A stretch of 64,000 bases of DNA from JAUSPI01 sp964650385 (GTDB lineage Bacteria; Desulfobacterota; Syntrophia; Syntrophales; JADFWA01), in NCBI GenBank assembly GCA_964650385.1, contig CAZYTP010000001.1:1-64000 (forward strand). Reading direction: 5' to 3'. The position numbers were made by a program, and so were the translations under genes. This document shows, one piece after another, positions 8,599 through 17,308 of the stretch (positions are counted from its first letter, which is position 1; every line of letters starts with the position of its first letter). A model generated the notes under the pieces. The model did no database searches. It was not told where the DNA came from and worked only from the letters and a program-made list of their open reading frames with translations.

Positions 8599-10137
8599 TT
8601 ATTCCCATTCTATCGTGCTTGGCGGTTTAGAGCTGATATCATATACCACTCGATTCACACCTTTTACTTCATTAATAATCCGCGAAGACATCCGTGACAG
8701 GACATCATTGGGGAGCCTTACCCAATCCGCCGTCATACCATCAAGACTTGATACTATCCTGAGGGCGATCACATTTGCATACGTTCGTTCGTCTCCCATG
8801 ACTCCAACAGTCTTGACCGGCAACAGTACGGCAAAAGCCTGCCAAATATCTTCGAAACCTTCGTAATTGAGTATTTCTTCCTTGACGATGCTGTCGGCAT
8901 GACGGAGCACCGCCAGGCTGGCCTCAGTAACCTCACCGATAATCCGTACAGCCAGGCCCGGACCGGGGAACGGTTTTCGTTTCAAAAGCTTGTCCGGAAG
9001 TCCTAACTCTTTGCCGAGAATCCTCACTTCATCTTTAAAGAGCTCTTTCAGCGGCTCGATCAATTCAAATCCGAGTTCTTCAGGAAGCCCGCCCACATTA
9101 TGATGACTCTTGATCGTTGCCGATGGTCCTCCGTGGGCGGAGCGGCTTTCGATAACGTCCGGGTAAAGCGTGCCCTGTGCCAGAAAGTCGGCATCTTTGA
9201 TACCCTTTGTCTCTGCCTGGAAAATTCCGATAAACGTTTCCCCGATTATTTTTCTCTTCTCTTCCGGATCAGTTATCCCTTCCAGGGCATCCAGAAATTC
9301 CTTTTTCGCATCGACAATGGTAATATTCAGGGGATAATCATTGGTAAACATGGAATCAATTTCATCGACCTCACGTGCCCTGAGCAATCCGTTATTCACA
9401 AAAACCGCTTTCATCCGGTTGCCAATGGCGCGTTCGATAAGTGCCGCAACAACCGAGGAGTCAACCCCGCCGGAGAGGGCACAAATAACGCTTGAATCGG
9501 CAACCTGCGATCGTATTCTTTCCACGGATTCTTCAATAAATTTGCTCATTGTCCAGCCACCCCGGCAGCCTGCGACATAGTAAAGAAAATTCCGAAGCAT
9601 ATCCATTCCCTGAAGCGTATGAACTACTTCGGGATGAAACTGGACTCCGTATATCTTTTTGGCATCGTTACCCATCGAAGCAATAGAACAGGTAGATGTT
9701 TGTGCCAGAATTTTATAGCCATCGGGTACGACCGTCACATGATCACCATGACTCATCCAGACGTCGAGCCGATGATCCAATCCGTTGAAGATTGATGTAG
9801 CATCGGCAACATCGAGTTGCGCCGGTCCGTATTCGCCGCCACTCCTCTTCTCCACCGTACCACCCAATGCCTGTGCCAACAGTTGTAATCCATAGCATAT
9901 GCCGAATATTGGAATATTGAGTTCCAGGATACCTTTATCCATGGAAGGATGTTCAGAATCGAGGACGGAAGCCGGCCCGCCGGACAGTACCAATGCTTTT
10001 GGATTCAGTGTTATCAGATCATCCTTTGTAATTGTATGATGAACGATTTCGGAATATACTCCGAGTTCCCGTATCCTTCGCGCGATAAGTTGAGCGTACT
10101 GTGAGCCAAAATCAAAAACGGCGACCAATTCTTTCAT
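8599..10137 (-). CDS. guaA: GMP synthase (glutamine-hydrolysing)
   Basis: GuaA aminates XMP to GMP using glutamine and ATP. The 512-residue protein has an N-terminal class I glutamine amidotransferase with Cys81 in GICYGLQ and His167/Glu169 in FHPEV, then the ATP-pyrophosphatase P-loop ALSGGVDSSVVAAL near residue 222 and the dimerisation domain ending in the usual STIEWE. It starts 3 bases after the carA stop and ends 10 bases before carB, so translation is probably coupled. It interrupts the usual carA-carB pair. Confidence 0.97.
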   Translation of the reverse strand: MKELVAVFDFGSQYAQLIARRIRELGVYSEIVHHTITKDDLITLNPKALVLSGGPASVLDSEHPSMDKGILELNIPIFGICYGLQLLAQALGGTVEKRSGGEYGPAQLDVADATSIFNGLDHRLDVWMSHGDHVTVVPDGYKILAQTSTCSIASMGNDAKKIYGVQFHPEVVHTLQGMDMLRNFLYYVAGCRGGWTMSKFIEESVERIRSQVADSSVICALSGGVDSSVVAALIERAIGNRMKAVFVNNGLLRAREVDEIDSMFTNDYPLNITIVDAKKEFLDALEGITDPEEKRKIIGETFIGIFQAETKGIKDADFLAQGTLYPDVIESRSAHGGPSATIKSHHNVGGLPEELGFELIEPLKELFKDEVRILGKELGLPDKLLKRKPFPGPGLAVRIIGEVTEASLAVLRHADSIVKEEILNYEGFEDIWQAFAVLLPVKTVGVMGDERTYANVIALRIVSSLDGMTADWVRLPNDVLSRMSSRIINEVKGVNRVVYDISSKPPSTIEWE

Positions 10138-10140
10138 TCG

Positions 10141-11244
10141 TCAACCCCTGTTCATTTCTTTTTTCATCAGTTCTACAAAACGGCTGAAAAGATGTCGGGC
10201 ATCATGGGGGCCCGGCCCCGCTTCGGGATGGAATTGGACTGAGAATAAGGGTAATTCCCTGTGTCTGATCCCCTCCAATGTACTGTCGTTGAGATTCATA
10301 TGGGTAATCTCTATGGTATTCTTATCCAGTGAGTCTATATCAACACAGAAACCGTGGTTCTGCACGGTAACTTCAATCTTTCCCGTTGCCAGGTCTTTTA
10401 CCGGGTGATTTTCCCCGTGGTGACCGAATTTGAGTTTGTACGTGTTGCCACCCAGTGCAAGGCCGAGGAGCTGTTGCCCCAGACAGATACCGAATATGGG
10501 CAGTGTTCCAATGTTGACCAAATCACGGATTGTATCAATCGCATATGTTACGGCGGCGGGATCACCGGGTCCATTTGACAGAAGGACACCGTCAGGACGT
10601 AACTTCATTATTTCACCGGCGGTTGTATCCGCTGGCACAACGGTGATGCGGCATCCTACATCGACAAGTTGCTCAAGTATGCTGTATTTCAAACCATAGT
10701 CTAACACAATTACATGAAGGCCCTCATTTTCAGCCATGACAACATATGGTTGCTCGCAGGTCACCTCCCTGACCAGGTCCCTGCCGACCAGATCGGGAGA
10801 AGCTTTGACTTTTTCAATGAGAGATTGCGTGTCCTGGTCAACCGTCGAGATGACGGCCCTCATGGCACCTGCTTCCCGTATATGTTTGGTAAGGGCCCGG
10901 GTATCGATCCCCTCGATTCCCATGATGTTGTGTTCTTTTAAAAAAGAATCGAGATTTTTTTCCGATCTCCAGTTGCTCGGCTTTCGGCACAACTCATTAA
11001 CCACAAAACCCTCAAGCCAGATGGAACGTGACTCCGAATCTTCATCATTAACGCCGTAATTGCCGATCAGAGGATATGTCATAACGACGATCTGGCCTTT
11101 ATACGACGGATCGGTCAGAACTTCCTGATAGCCGGTCATTCCGGTATTGAATACTACTTCGCCGTAATGTTCTCCCGGCACACCGAAGGACGTGCCTTCA
11201 AATATTCTTCCGTCTTCCAATACAAGTATTGCTTTTTGTCCCAT
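10141..11244 (-). CDS. carA: Carbamoyl-phosphate synthase small subunit
   Basis: CarA hydrolyses glutamine and channels ammonia to CarB. The 367-residue length is normal. The N-terminal CPSase small-subunit domain (GTSFGVPGEHYGEVVFNTGM) is followed by a class I amidotransferase with Cys254 in FGICLGQQLLG and the His/Glu pair in VQFHPEAGPG. It lies 28 bases after aspS and 3 bases before guaA, and its partner carB follows guaA, so subunit stoichiometry would be set by one transcript. Confidence 0.97.
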   Translation of the reverse strand: MGQKAILVLEDGRIFEGTSFGVPGEHYGEVVFNTGMTGYQEVLTDPSYKGQIVVMTYPLIGNYGVNDEDSESRSIWLEGFVVNELCRKPSNWRSEKNLDSFLKEHNIMGIEGIDTRALTKHIREAGAMRAVISTVDQDTQSLIEKVKASPDLVGRDLVREVTCEQPYVVMAENEGLHVIVLDYGLKYSILEQLVDVGCRITVVPADTTAGEIMKLRPDGVLLSNGPGDPAAVTYAIDTIRDLVNIGTLPIFGICLGQQLLGLALGGNTYKLKFGHHGENHPVKDLATGKIEVTVQNHGFCVDIDSLDKNTIEITHMNLNDSTLEGIRHRELPLFSVQFHPEAGPGPHDARHLFSRFVELMKKEMNRG

Positions 11245-11272
11245 ATCTTACCTGTTTATCCTACCGGAGCGG

Positions 11273-13114
11273 TTACACAACCTTCTTGCCCTGAACCCAT
11301 TTTCCCCCTCCCGGATCCATCAAACCAAGCTCCGCAAGCTGCCTGTAAACAACAGGGGACGGTGCATTCGTTAATGGGCAGCAAGCATTCCGATTCTTGG
11401 GAAACGCAATCACCTCTCGTATCGATGATGTATCAAGGATCATGGAAACGAGCCGGTCCATACCAATCGCTATTCCACCATGCGGCGGTGTCCCATACTC
11501 AAGGGCATCCAAGAAAAAACCGAATTTTTCTTCAACGTCTTCTTTCGACAGGCCAAGTGCCCGGAAGATTTTTTCCTGTGTATGTCGTTCATTAATGCGG
11601 ATACTTCCTCCACCCAGTTCCTCTCCGTTTATCACCAGGTCATACGCCCGTGAACGGAGTTGAAGGAGTTTTTCCCGGTCATCGGGATTGAATTCGCTTT
11701 GCTGTGGTGCCGTAAACGGGTGATGGTTCGACGTTATACCGGTTTTAGTCGATTCGAAAAGCGGGAAATCGGTAATCCACAGCGGCGCGTATGTTTTACT
11801 CGGTATAAGGTTGAACCGATCTGCAATGTTAAGCCGGAGCAGACCTAAAACATTATTTACATTCTTAGATGATTGATCGGCAATCATAATTATAACGTCA
11901 CCGTCTTCGGCCTGAAAGCGTTTTAGTATTTCGTTTTGTTCGCCTTCACTGAAAAATTGCACGATATTTGATTCCAAAACCCCATCAACAACCCGCATCC
12001 ATGTCATGCCCCTGGCGCCAAAGGATGGCACAATCTGTTTTGCGTATTCATTCTGTAGAACATTTTTGCTCAGTTTTTTCGACTGGCCATTTATATTGAT
12101 TCCTTTGATGCTGCCATTTTTTTCAACAATATTTTTGAATATTCCGTAGTTAGTATCTCCAAATATATCGGTGGCTTCAACAAACCGTAAGTCGAAACGG
12201 ATATCAGGGCGATCCGTGCCCATTGTGTCCATAGACTCCTGCCATGTCATCCGGGGAAACGGCTTCTGCAGGACAATGTTTTTTATGGCGAACACCTTGA
12301 CAATGAGTTCCTCCATGATTTCATATATGAATTCCTCATCGACGAATGACGCCTCAATGTCAAGCTGGGTAAACTCGGGCTGCCGGTTGGGACGGAGGTC
12401 TTCGTCACGAAAACACCGGGCAATCTGGAAGTATCTCTCCAGCCCTCCAATCATAAGAAGCTGTTTGAAAAGCTGTGGTGACTGGGGCAGAGCATAAAAG
12501 TGCTGTCGATGAACACGGCTCGGCACCAGATAATCCCGGGCACCTTCCGGCGTACTTTTTGTGAGTATGGGTGTTTCAACCTCAATAAAACCATTCATGC
12601 GAAGGTAGTCACGGACACACCCCGTGATTTGATCCCTTTTTATGAGATGCTCCTGTATCGTGGGACGCCGAAGATCCAGATATCGATATTTCAGCCTGAT
12701 ATCCTCTCCGACCGAGCCTGCACTCGAAACAGTGGCTCCCGTAACCATGGCCTTTTCTGATATGGGAAAAGGAATCGTTAGGGACTCGTTGAGAATGATA
12801 AGATCCGATGCTGCCACCTCGATCTTGCCGGTCTCGATATTCCGGTTTTCAGTATCCTCACTACGTTTCACCACGCGACCGGTAACAACAACACAATATT
12901 CATTCCTCAGTGAGACCGCTCGCTCATATACATCAGAAGAGATAAAACCGGGATTAAAAACAACCTGGACAATTCCGCTTCTGTCCCTCAAATGTATAAA
13001 CAGCACATCTCCATGGTCTCTAAGAGCATCAACCCATCCCATTAGCCGTACATTGTTGCTATCCACATCGGACAAACTCAGGTATCCGCAATGTGACCGG
13101 TCCTTATATGTCAT
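11273..13114 (-). CDS. aspS: Aspartyl-tRNA synthetase
   Basis: A 613-residue bacterial-type class II synthetase charging tRNA with aspartate. Visible are the OB-fold anticodon-binding domain (residues 1-110), motif 2 (FRDEDLRPNRQPEFTQLDIE), the GAD insertion around 300-420 and motif 3 (GGIAIGMDRLVSMIL). The anticodon domain has DALRDHGDVLFIHLRDR: a His in this position is the residue found in non-discriminating AspRS that also charges tRNA-Asn, where discriminating enzymes have Leu. That is an inference; no gatCAB is in the window. Its start overlaps the purF stop by 4 bases (ATGA). Confidence 0.95.
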   Translation of the reverse strand: MTYKDRSHCGYLSLSDVDSNNVRLMGWVDALRDHGDVLFIHLRDRSGIVQVVFNPGFISSDVYERAVSLRNEYCVVVTGRVVKRSEDTENRNIETGKIEVAASDLIILNESLTIPFPISEKAMVTGATVSSAGSVGEDIRLKYRYLDLRRPTIQEHLIKRDQITGCVRDYLRMNGFIEVETPILTKSTPEGARDYLVPSRVHRQHFYALPQSPQLFKQLLMIGGLERYFQIARCFRDEDLRPNRQPEFTQLDIEASFVDEEFIYEIMEELIVKVFAIKNIVLQKPFPRMTWQESMDTMGTDRPDIRFDLRFVEATDIFGDTNYGIFKNIVEKNGSIKGININGQSKKLSKNVLQNEYAKQIVPSFGARGMTWMRVVDGVLESNIVQFFSEGEQNEILKRFQAEDGDVIIMIADQSSKNVNNVLGLLRLNIADRFNLIPSKTYAPLWITDFPLFESTKTGITSNHHPFTAPQQSEFNPDDREKLLQLRSRAYDLVINGEELGGGSIRINERHTQEKIFRALGLSKEDVEEKFGFFLDALEYGTPPHGGIAIGMDRLVSMILDTSSIREVIAFPKNRNACCPLTNAPSPVVYRQLAELGLMDPGGGKWVQGKKVV

Positions 13115-14595
13115 GAACTTTTCACCTGTCCTGAAAATTGTTCTTTTTGAAAGTTAACGGGGATTGCTGTTGGATAATTTCCTGTAAAACACGCCGTGCA
13201 GTGAAGATTGCCTTCCTGGACAGCAGCGAGCATCCCTTCCACCGACAAATAAGCCAGAGAATCCGCTCCTATGTGCTTTCGGATCTCTTCGACACTCTCG
13301 GATGCCGCAATAAGTTCTCCCTGGTTCGATATATCGATCCCATAAAAACACGGAGAAACAACGGGAGGAGAACTCACTCTGACATGAACCTCGGCGGCAC
13401 CGGCATGTCGTATGAGACGAACCAGTTTCTTTAACGTTGTACCGCGAACGATTGAATCTTCTACGACAACAACCCGCTTTCCTCTCAATACCCCGGTGAC
13501 GGGGTTGAACTTTACCTTTACATCAAGATCTCTTTCTTGCTGGTCCGGGGCAATAAAACTGCGCCCTACGTAATGATTCCGAATGAGGCCTATCTCGAAG
13601 CGCAATCCGGCGACCTGTGCGTACCCGAGAGCAGCAGTATTTGCCGAATCGGGAATAGCTATAACAATGTCTGCATCAGCAGGAGCTTCCTCAGCAAGTT
13701 TTTTACCCAGTTGCCTTCTTACCTTATCAACTTTTTCACCGAATATGATGCTGTCCGGTCGTGAAAAATATATATATTCAAATATACAGAAGGCTCTGTT
13801 TAATGCAGGTGGTAATTTCCTGGACACCATACCTTCTCTATCAATAATGATGACTTCTCCCGGTTCGATGCTCCTGATATAATCCGCCCCGATAATGTCT
13901 AAGGCACACGATTCAGATGCTACAACGACCGCATCACCGGCTTTCCCAAGACAGAGCGGCCTGAAACCACGGGGGTCCCGAGCAGCAATCAATTTCGAAG
14001 GAGTGAGAAAAACAAAGCAGTATGATCCGTCAAGCTGTATTAATGAATCAATTATCTTTTCCTCGATTGAATCTTTTTGTGATCGTGCAATGAGATGAAG
14101 TACGATCTCACTGTCCGATGTTGTCTGAAATATTGACCCCTTCTCCTCCATACATTTTCGAAGATCAATCGCATTGACTATATTTCCGTTATGTGCCGCT
14201 GCAATCTGTCCACCTTTAAATTGCATTAGTAACGGTTGGGCATTTATAATGCCCGATGAACCTGTTGTCGAATACCTGTTATGACCGATGGCGGATGCTC
14301 CGACCAATTTTAGCATGACATCAGGATCGGAAAACACTGACCATACCAGTCCCATATCTTTATGAAGCACAATCTGCTGTCCATTTGAAGCAGCAATACC
14401 GGCACTTTCCTGACCCCTGTGCTGAAGCGCATAGAGCCCCAGATATGTTTTATCAGCAGCCTTCGGATCACCGAAAATCCCGAAGACTCCGCAAAATTCT
14501 CGTGGACGATCATGAACGTTTCCGGAAGTGTTTTTTCCTTGTAACAATTTTTTCAGATTCACTAATTTCAATCCATTCTTGTGATTTTTAGACAT
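13111..14595 (-). CDS. purF: Amidophosphoribosyltransferase
   Basis: PurF makes 5-phosphoribosylamine from PRPP and glutamine, the first step of purine synthesis. The Ntn-type nucleophile is Cys35 in EFCGVFGIFG, so a propeptide of about 34 residues must be removed. That is longer than the 11-residue propeptide of B. subtilis PurF, and an internal start may be used. The PRPP loop VVVVEDSIVRGTTLKKLV is present. Cysteines in AFCIFEY, SPCFYGID and HCTACFTG match the four ligands of the 4Fe-4S cluster of the oxygen-labile B. subtilis-type enzyme, fitting an anaerobe. It is the first gene of the purF-aspS-carA-guaA-carB series. Confidence 0.95.
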   Translation of the reverse strand: MSKNHKNGLKLVNLKKLLQGKNTSGNVHDRPREFCGVFGIFGDPKAADKTYLGLYALQHRGQESAGIAASNGQQIVLHKDMGLVWSVFSDPDVMLKLVGASAIGHNRYSTTGSSGIINAQPLLMQFKGGQIAAAHNGNIVNAIDLRKCMEEKGSIFQTTSDSEIVLHLIARSQKDSIEEKIIDSLIQLDGSYCFVFLTPSKLIAARDPRGFRPLCLGKAGDAVVVASESCALDIIGADYIRSIEPGEVIIIDREGMVSRKLPPALNRAFCIFEYIYFSRPDSIIFGEKVDKVRRQLGKKLAEEAPADADIVIAIPDSANTAALGYAQVAGLRFEIGLIRNHYVGRSFIAPDQQERDLDVKVKFNPVTGVLRGKRVVVVEDSIVRGTTLKKLVRLIRHAGAAEVHVRVSSPPVVSPCFYGIDISNQGELIAASESVEEIRKHIGADSLAYLSVEGMLAAVQEGNLHCTACFTGNYPTAIPVNFQKEQFSGQVKSS

Positions 14596-15200
14596 TTAAG
14601 TGCCGACTCAAGGCGATCACTACTGTCCGTTTTCCCTAAAAGTTACCGATAGGGAGGACTGTAATATCATAATATGACATCTTTGCAACCCCAATACTAC
14701 CGTTTTCTTTCTCGTAAATACTTGTAACTTTATCCTCCAAAACAGATCCTCGAAATTATATATTTAGTTGTCGCTGTATGCCACGCAGAGCAACCCCCGC
14801 AATAGTACGCAATTATGATGCCATCACGTTAAAAAAAATTAAAAGCAGCATATCGTGATGATATTATTAGGTATACTTGGACACAGAACGACAGGACCGC
14901 AACGTACTCCTATCGAATAAACTACATATTTGTGGAATTAACAATGAAGACCTACCGATATGTGCAAGAAAAAATACCTTTTTGGGGCCTTGAATTGATG
15001 ATCTGAGGAGACAATAGCGTAGCGGCTTAAATAAGAAGATTTACCTGAACGTAAAGCGCCTGAAAGAGGCCCCACAAAAAACCACACAACCGTATGCTGT
15101 TCCCACCTTTTCTACAAAAATGTCATTCATATCGTTGAGCTGTTTCAGTTCCCCTTTAGTTATATATCGAAAATTCAAATAGTTATATAAAAGTGAATTC

Positions 15201-15216
15201 TGGCACGTAATTTGAA
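15201..15216 (+). promoter_or_regulatory. Sigma-54-like promoter for amtB
   Basis: TGGCAC-GTAAT-TTGAA has the spacing of a -24/-12 element; the -12 GC is GA here, so it is imperfect. It lies 205 bases before the amtB start. Nitrogen-controlled sigma-54 promoters in front of amtB/glnB are well known, which supports the call. Confidence 0.45.
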
Positions 15217-15267
15217 GTACCAGGACTTAACTACATTTTGGAAGGTCAAGCTACGACAATTGAAGCT

Positions 15268-15353
15268 CCCCGCAACAAGTTGCGGGGAATCTCCGACTGT
15301 TAAGGAGGATTGTTATTTTTATTCGCTCGCTAACCCCGCTGCAAGCAGCGGGG
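15268..15353. repeat. Two covarying GC-rich hairpins in the amtB leader
   Basis: CCCCGCAAC-AA-GTTGCGGGG (15268-15287) and CCCCGCTGC-AA-GCAGCGGGG (15334-15353) are perfect 9-bp stems with the same AA loop and the same following AAT, but differ by compensating changes at the loop end of the stem. They look like REP-type repeats or a structured leader; they lie downstream of the candidate promoter, so they would be transcribed. Confidence 0.7.
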
Positions 15354-15420
15354 AATGCGCTTGCTGTTCAGTTCCAATATCCGCTCTCCACTCAGGATTA
15401 CGGATGAAAGGAGAAAAAAG

Positions 15421-16785
15421 ATGATTAAATGTTTAAGATGGTTATGTCCGTTAATTCTAGCAGTTTTAGGTTTTTCAACACTGGCTTTTGCCCAGGACCC
15501 GACAGGGGCTGAGACCTTGAAGGCAAACCCTCAGGCCCCTCTTAATTATGTGTGGATTCTTGTTTGCGCTTTTCTTGTTATGTTTATGCAGGCAGGTTTC
15601 GCGATGCTGGAGGCCGGATTTTGCAGGGTTAAGAATGTCACCAACCTTATGGCCAAGAACCTGATGGATTATTGTATAGGCTCCCTATGCTTTTTCCTAG
15701 TTGGTTATGCCCTAATGATGGGGGGAGACTGGCACGGACTCTGGGGTACAGAAGGCTGGTTGATGACAGGTAAGTACTATGATGTAGGCAAGTATCTCAA
15801 CATGTTCTGGATGCTGGTTTTCTGTGCCACAGCAGCGACTATAGTTTCAGGTGCGGTAGCAGAACGTCTGAAGTTCAAGGCTTACTTCATTTACAGTATT
15901 GCGGTGAGCGTTATCATTTATCCTATTTATGGACACTGGGTCTGGGGCGGTGGATGGCTTTCCAGCCTTCCCTTTGGATTGGGTGCCATCGATTTTGCCG
16001 GCAGTGGCGTGGTTCACGCTATAGGCGGTTTCGTCGGCCTGGCTGGAGCAATGGTCGTAGGTCCCAGGTATGGCAAATACATTAAGGGAGTACCACAGGC
16101 CATTCCCGGACATAGTCTGGCCATGGCCGCTCTTGGAGTCTTTATTTTATGGTTTGGCTGGTTTGGTTTTAATCCGGGAAGCACCTGTGACGCACACCAC
16201 TTAAGGATTTCCATTATCGCGGTAAATACCAACCTGGCCGCCGCGGCCGGCGCTTGCGTAGCGTTACTCGCAGCGTACCTGAAAACGGGTAAATGGGATG
16301 TGGGTATGGCATTGAACGGCGCTGTTGCCGGTCTGGTGGCGATAACCGCGCCCTGTGCCTGGGTAGAAGGCTGGGCAGCGATTGTAATCGGGCTCATTGC
16401 CGGCGTGTTGATGTATGCCAGTGTTCGATTCTTTGATAACAGAGGGATAGACGACCCTGTTGGAGCTATAAGTGTGCACGGCACCTGCGGACTGTGGGGG
16501 CTGCTCGCTGTTGGACTCTTTGCCGACGGAACCTACGGCAATTACGCTATTGAGGCGCCATTTGCCACAGGTCTCTTTTATGGCGGTGGGTTTAATCAGC
16601 TTATTGCCCAGGTTATCAGTATTGTGGTGATTTTTGTCTGGGCCTTCGGCATGGGATATATAGTATTCAAGTTGATGGATGTGACTTTTGGTATCCGTAT
16701 TTCTCCTGAAGAAGAGTTGCTGGGATTGGATATCACAGAACATGGGACACCTGCATATCCGGATTTTGTGCAGCTAAACAGGTAA
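15421..16785 (+). CDS. amtB: Ammonium transporter (Amt family)
   Basis: An inner-membrane ammonium channel of 454 residues with eleven predicted membrane helices. The start at 15421 is chosen over an upstream in-frame ATG at 15355 because AAAGGAG precedes it by 8 bases and it begins a normal signal peptide (MIKCLRWLCPLILAVLGFST, cleavage likely after AFA). Family hallmarks: NLMAKNLMDYCIGSLCFF, the twin pore histidines in GSGVVHAIGGFVGL and SVHGTCGLWGLL, and DPVGAISVHG. glnB follows after 17 bases, the standard pairing in which PII plugs the channel when nitrogen is plentiful. Confidence 0.95.
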   Translation: MIKCLRWLCPLILAVLGFSTLAFAQDPTGAETLKANPQAPLNYVWILVCAFLVMFMQAGFAMLEAGFCRVKNVTNLMAKNLMDYCIGSLCFFLVGYALMMGGDWHGLWGTEGWLMTGKYYDVGKYLNMFWMLVFCATAATIVSGAVAERLKFKAYFIYSIAVSVIIYPIYGHWVWGGGWLSSLPFGLGAIDFAGSGVVHAIGGFVGLAGAMVVGPRYGKYIKGVPQAIPGHSLAMAALGVFILWFGWFGFNPGSTCDAHHLRISIIAVNTNLAAAAGACVALLAAYLKTGKWDVGMALNGAVAGLVAITAPCAWVEGWAAIVIGLIAGVLMYASVRFFDNRGIDDPVGAISVHGTCGLWGLLAVGLFADGTYGNYAIEAPFATGLFYGGGFNQLIAQVISIVVIFVWAFGMGYIVFKLMDVTFGIRISPEEELLGLDITEHGTPAYPDFVQLNR

Positions 16786-16802
16786 AAAGAGGGAGAAGTT
16801 AA

Positions 16803-17159
16803 ATGAAAAAAATAGAAGCGATAATCAGACCGGAGAAGTTGGATGAAGTGAGAAAGGCATTAAAGGATATAGGTTATCCGGGGATGACCACCGTCCATAT
16901 CGAGGGGCATGGCCAGCAGAAGGGCACGGTCGAGCAATTTCGTGGCAGGGAATTTAAAGTTGAGTTCCTGCCAAAGGTCAAGATTGAAATCGTTACCGAA
17001 GACGGGGATGTGGACCGTATTGCCAAGACTATAATCAAAGCGGCCAGGACCGGTAAAATAGGCGACGGCAAAATATTCATTGTCGAAGTGGTTAATACAA
17101 TAAGGATACGTACCGGAGAGGAGGGTGATAAAGCGATAGGCATTACTTCAGATAAATGA
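16803..17159 (+). CDS. glnB: Nitrogen regulatory protein P-II
   Basis: A 118-residue trimeric PII signal protein that senses 2-oxoglutarate and ATP/ADP and binds AmtB. It has the full PII pattern: KKIEAIIRPEKLDEV at the N-terminus, the T-loop (residues 37-55) ending FLPKVKIEIV, and the B-loop TGKIGDGKIFI plus IRIRTGE. In the T-loop, position 51, the tyrosine that GlnD uridylylates in proteobacteria, is Phe (RGREF51KVEF), and position 46 is also Phe. So uridylylation at that site is not possible. It is 17 bases after amtB and surely co-transcribed. Confidence 0.95.
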   Translation: MKKIEAIIRPEKLDEVRKALKDIGYPGMTTVHIEGHGQQKGTVEQFRGREFKVEFLPKVKIEIVTEDGDVDRIAKTIIKAARTGKIGDGKIFIVEVVNTIRIRTGEEGDKAIGITSDK

Positions 17160-17182
17160 CGATGTAGTTAAGGAAAACTATC

Positions 17183-17237
17183 ATCAGGGAACAATGTGCC
17201 CGCAATATAATCTGACGTGGCGACATTTTTCCCTGAT
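17183..17237 (+). terminator. Inverted repeat after glnB
   Basis: ATCAGGGAA (17183-17191) and TTCCCTGAT (17229-17237) can close a hairpin with a 37-base loop between glnB and the porin gene. There is no T-run after it, so it may be a processing or attenuation element rather than a terminator. Confidence 0.4.
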
Positions 17238-17308
17238 CGAGGGAGATGAAGTTACAAAATGTCCCTTTTAAAAATTACAAATTAAAATACGGAAAAAGGA
17301 GAAAAGTA

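Larger units (their letters stand above)
14596..15420. other. Long divergent regulatory spacer between purF and amtB
   Basis: No coding sequence is convincing in these 825 bases. It must hold the purF promoter (minus strand) and the amtB promoter (plus strand). It also contains a long-range inverted repeat (TTTTTGGGGCCT near 14980 with AGGCCCC near 15070), a sigma-54-like element at 15201 and two palindromic hairpins at 15268 and 15334. Confidence 0.6.

Noticed and set aside
15268..15353. Possible CRISPR array (two GC-rich palindromic units 66 bases apart)
   Set aside because: Only two units, and their stems differ by compensating changes, whereas CRISPR repeats are near identical. No cas genes are present.
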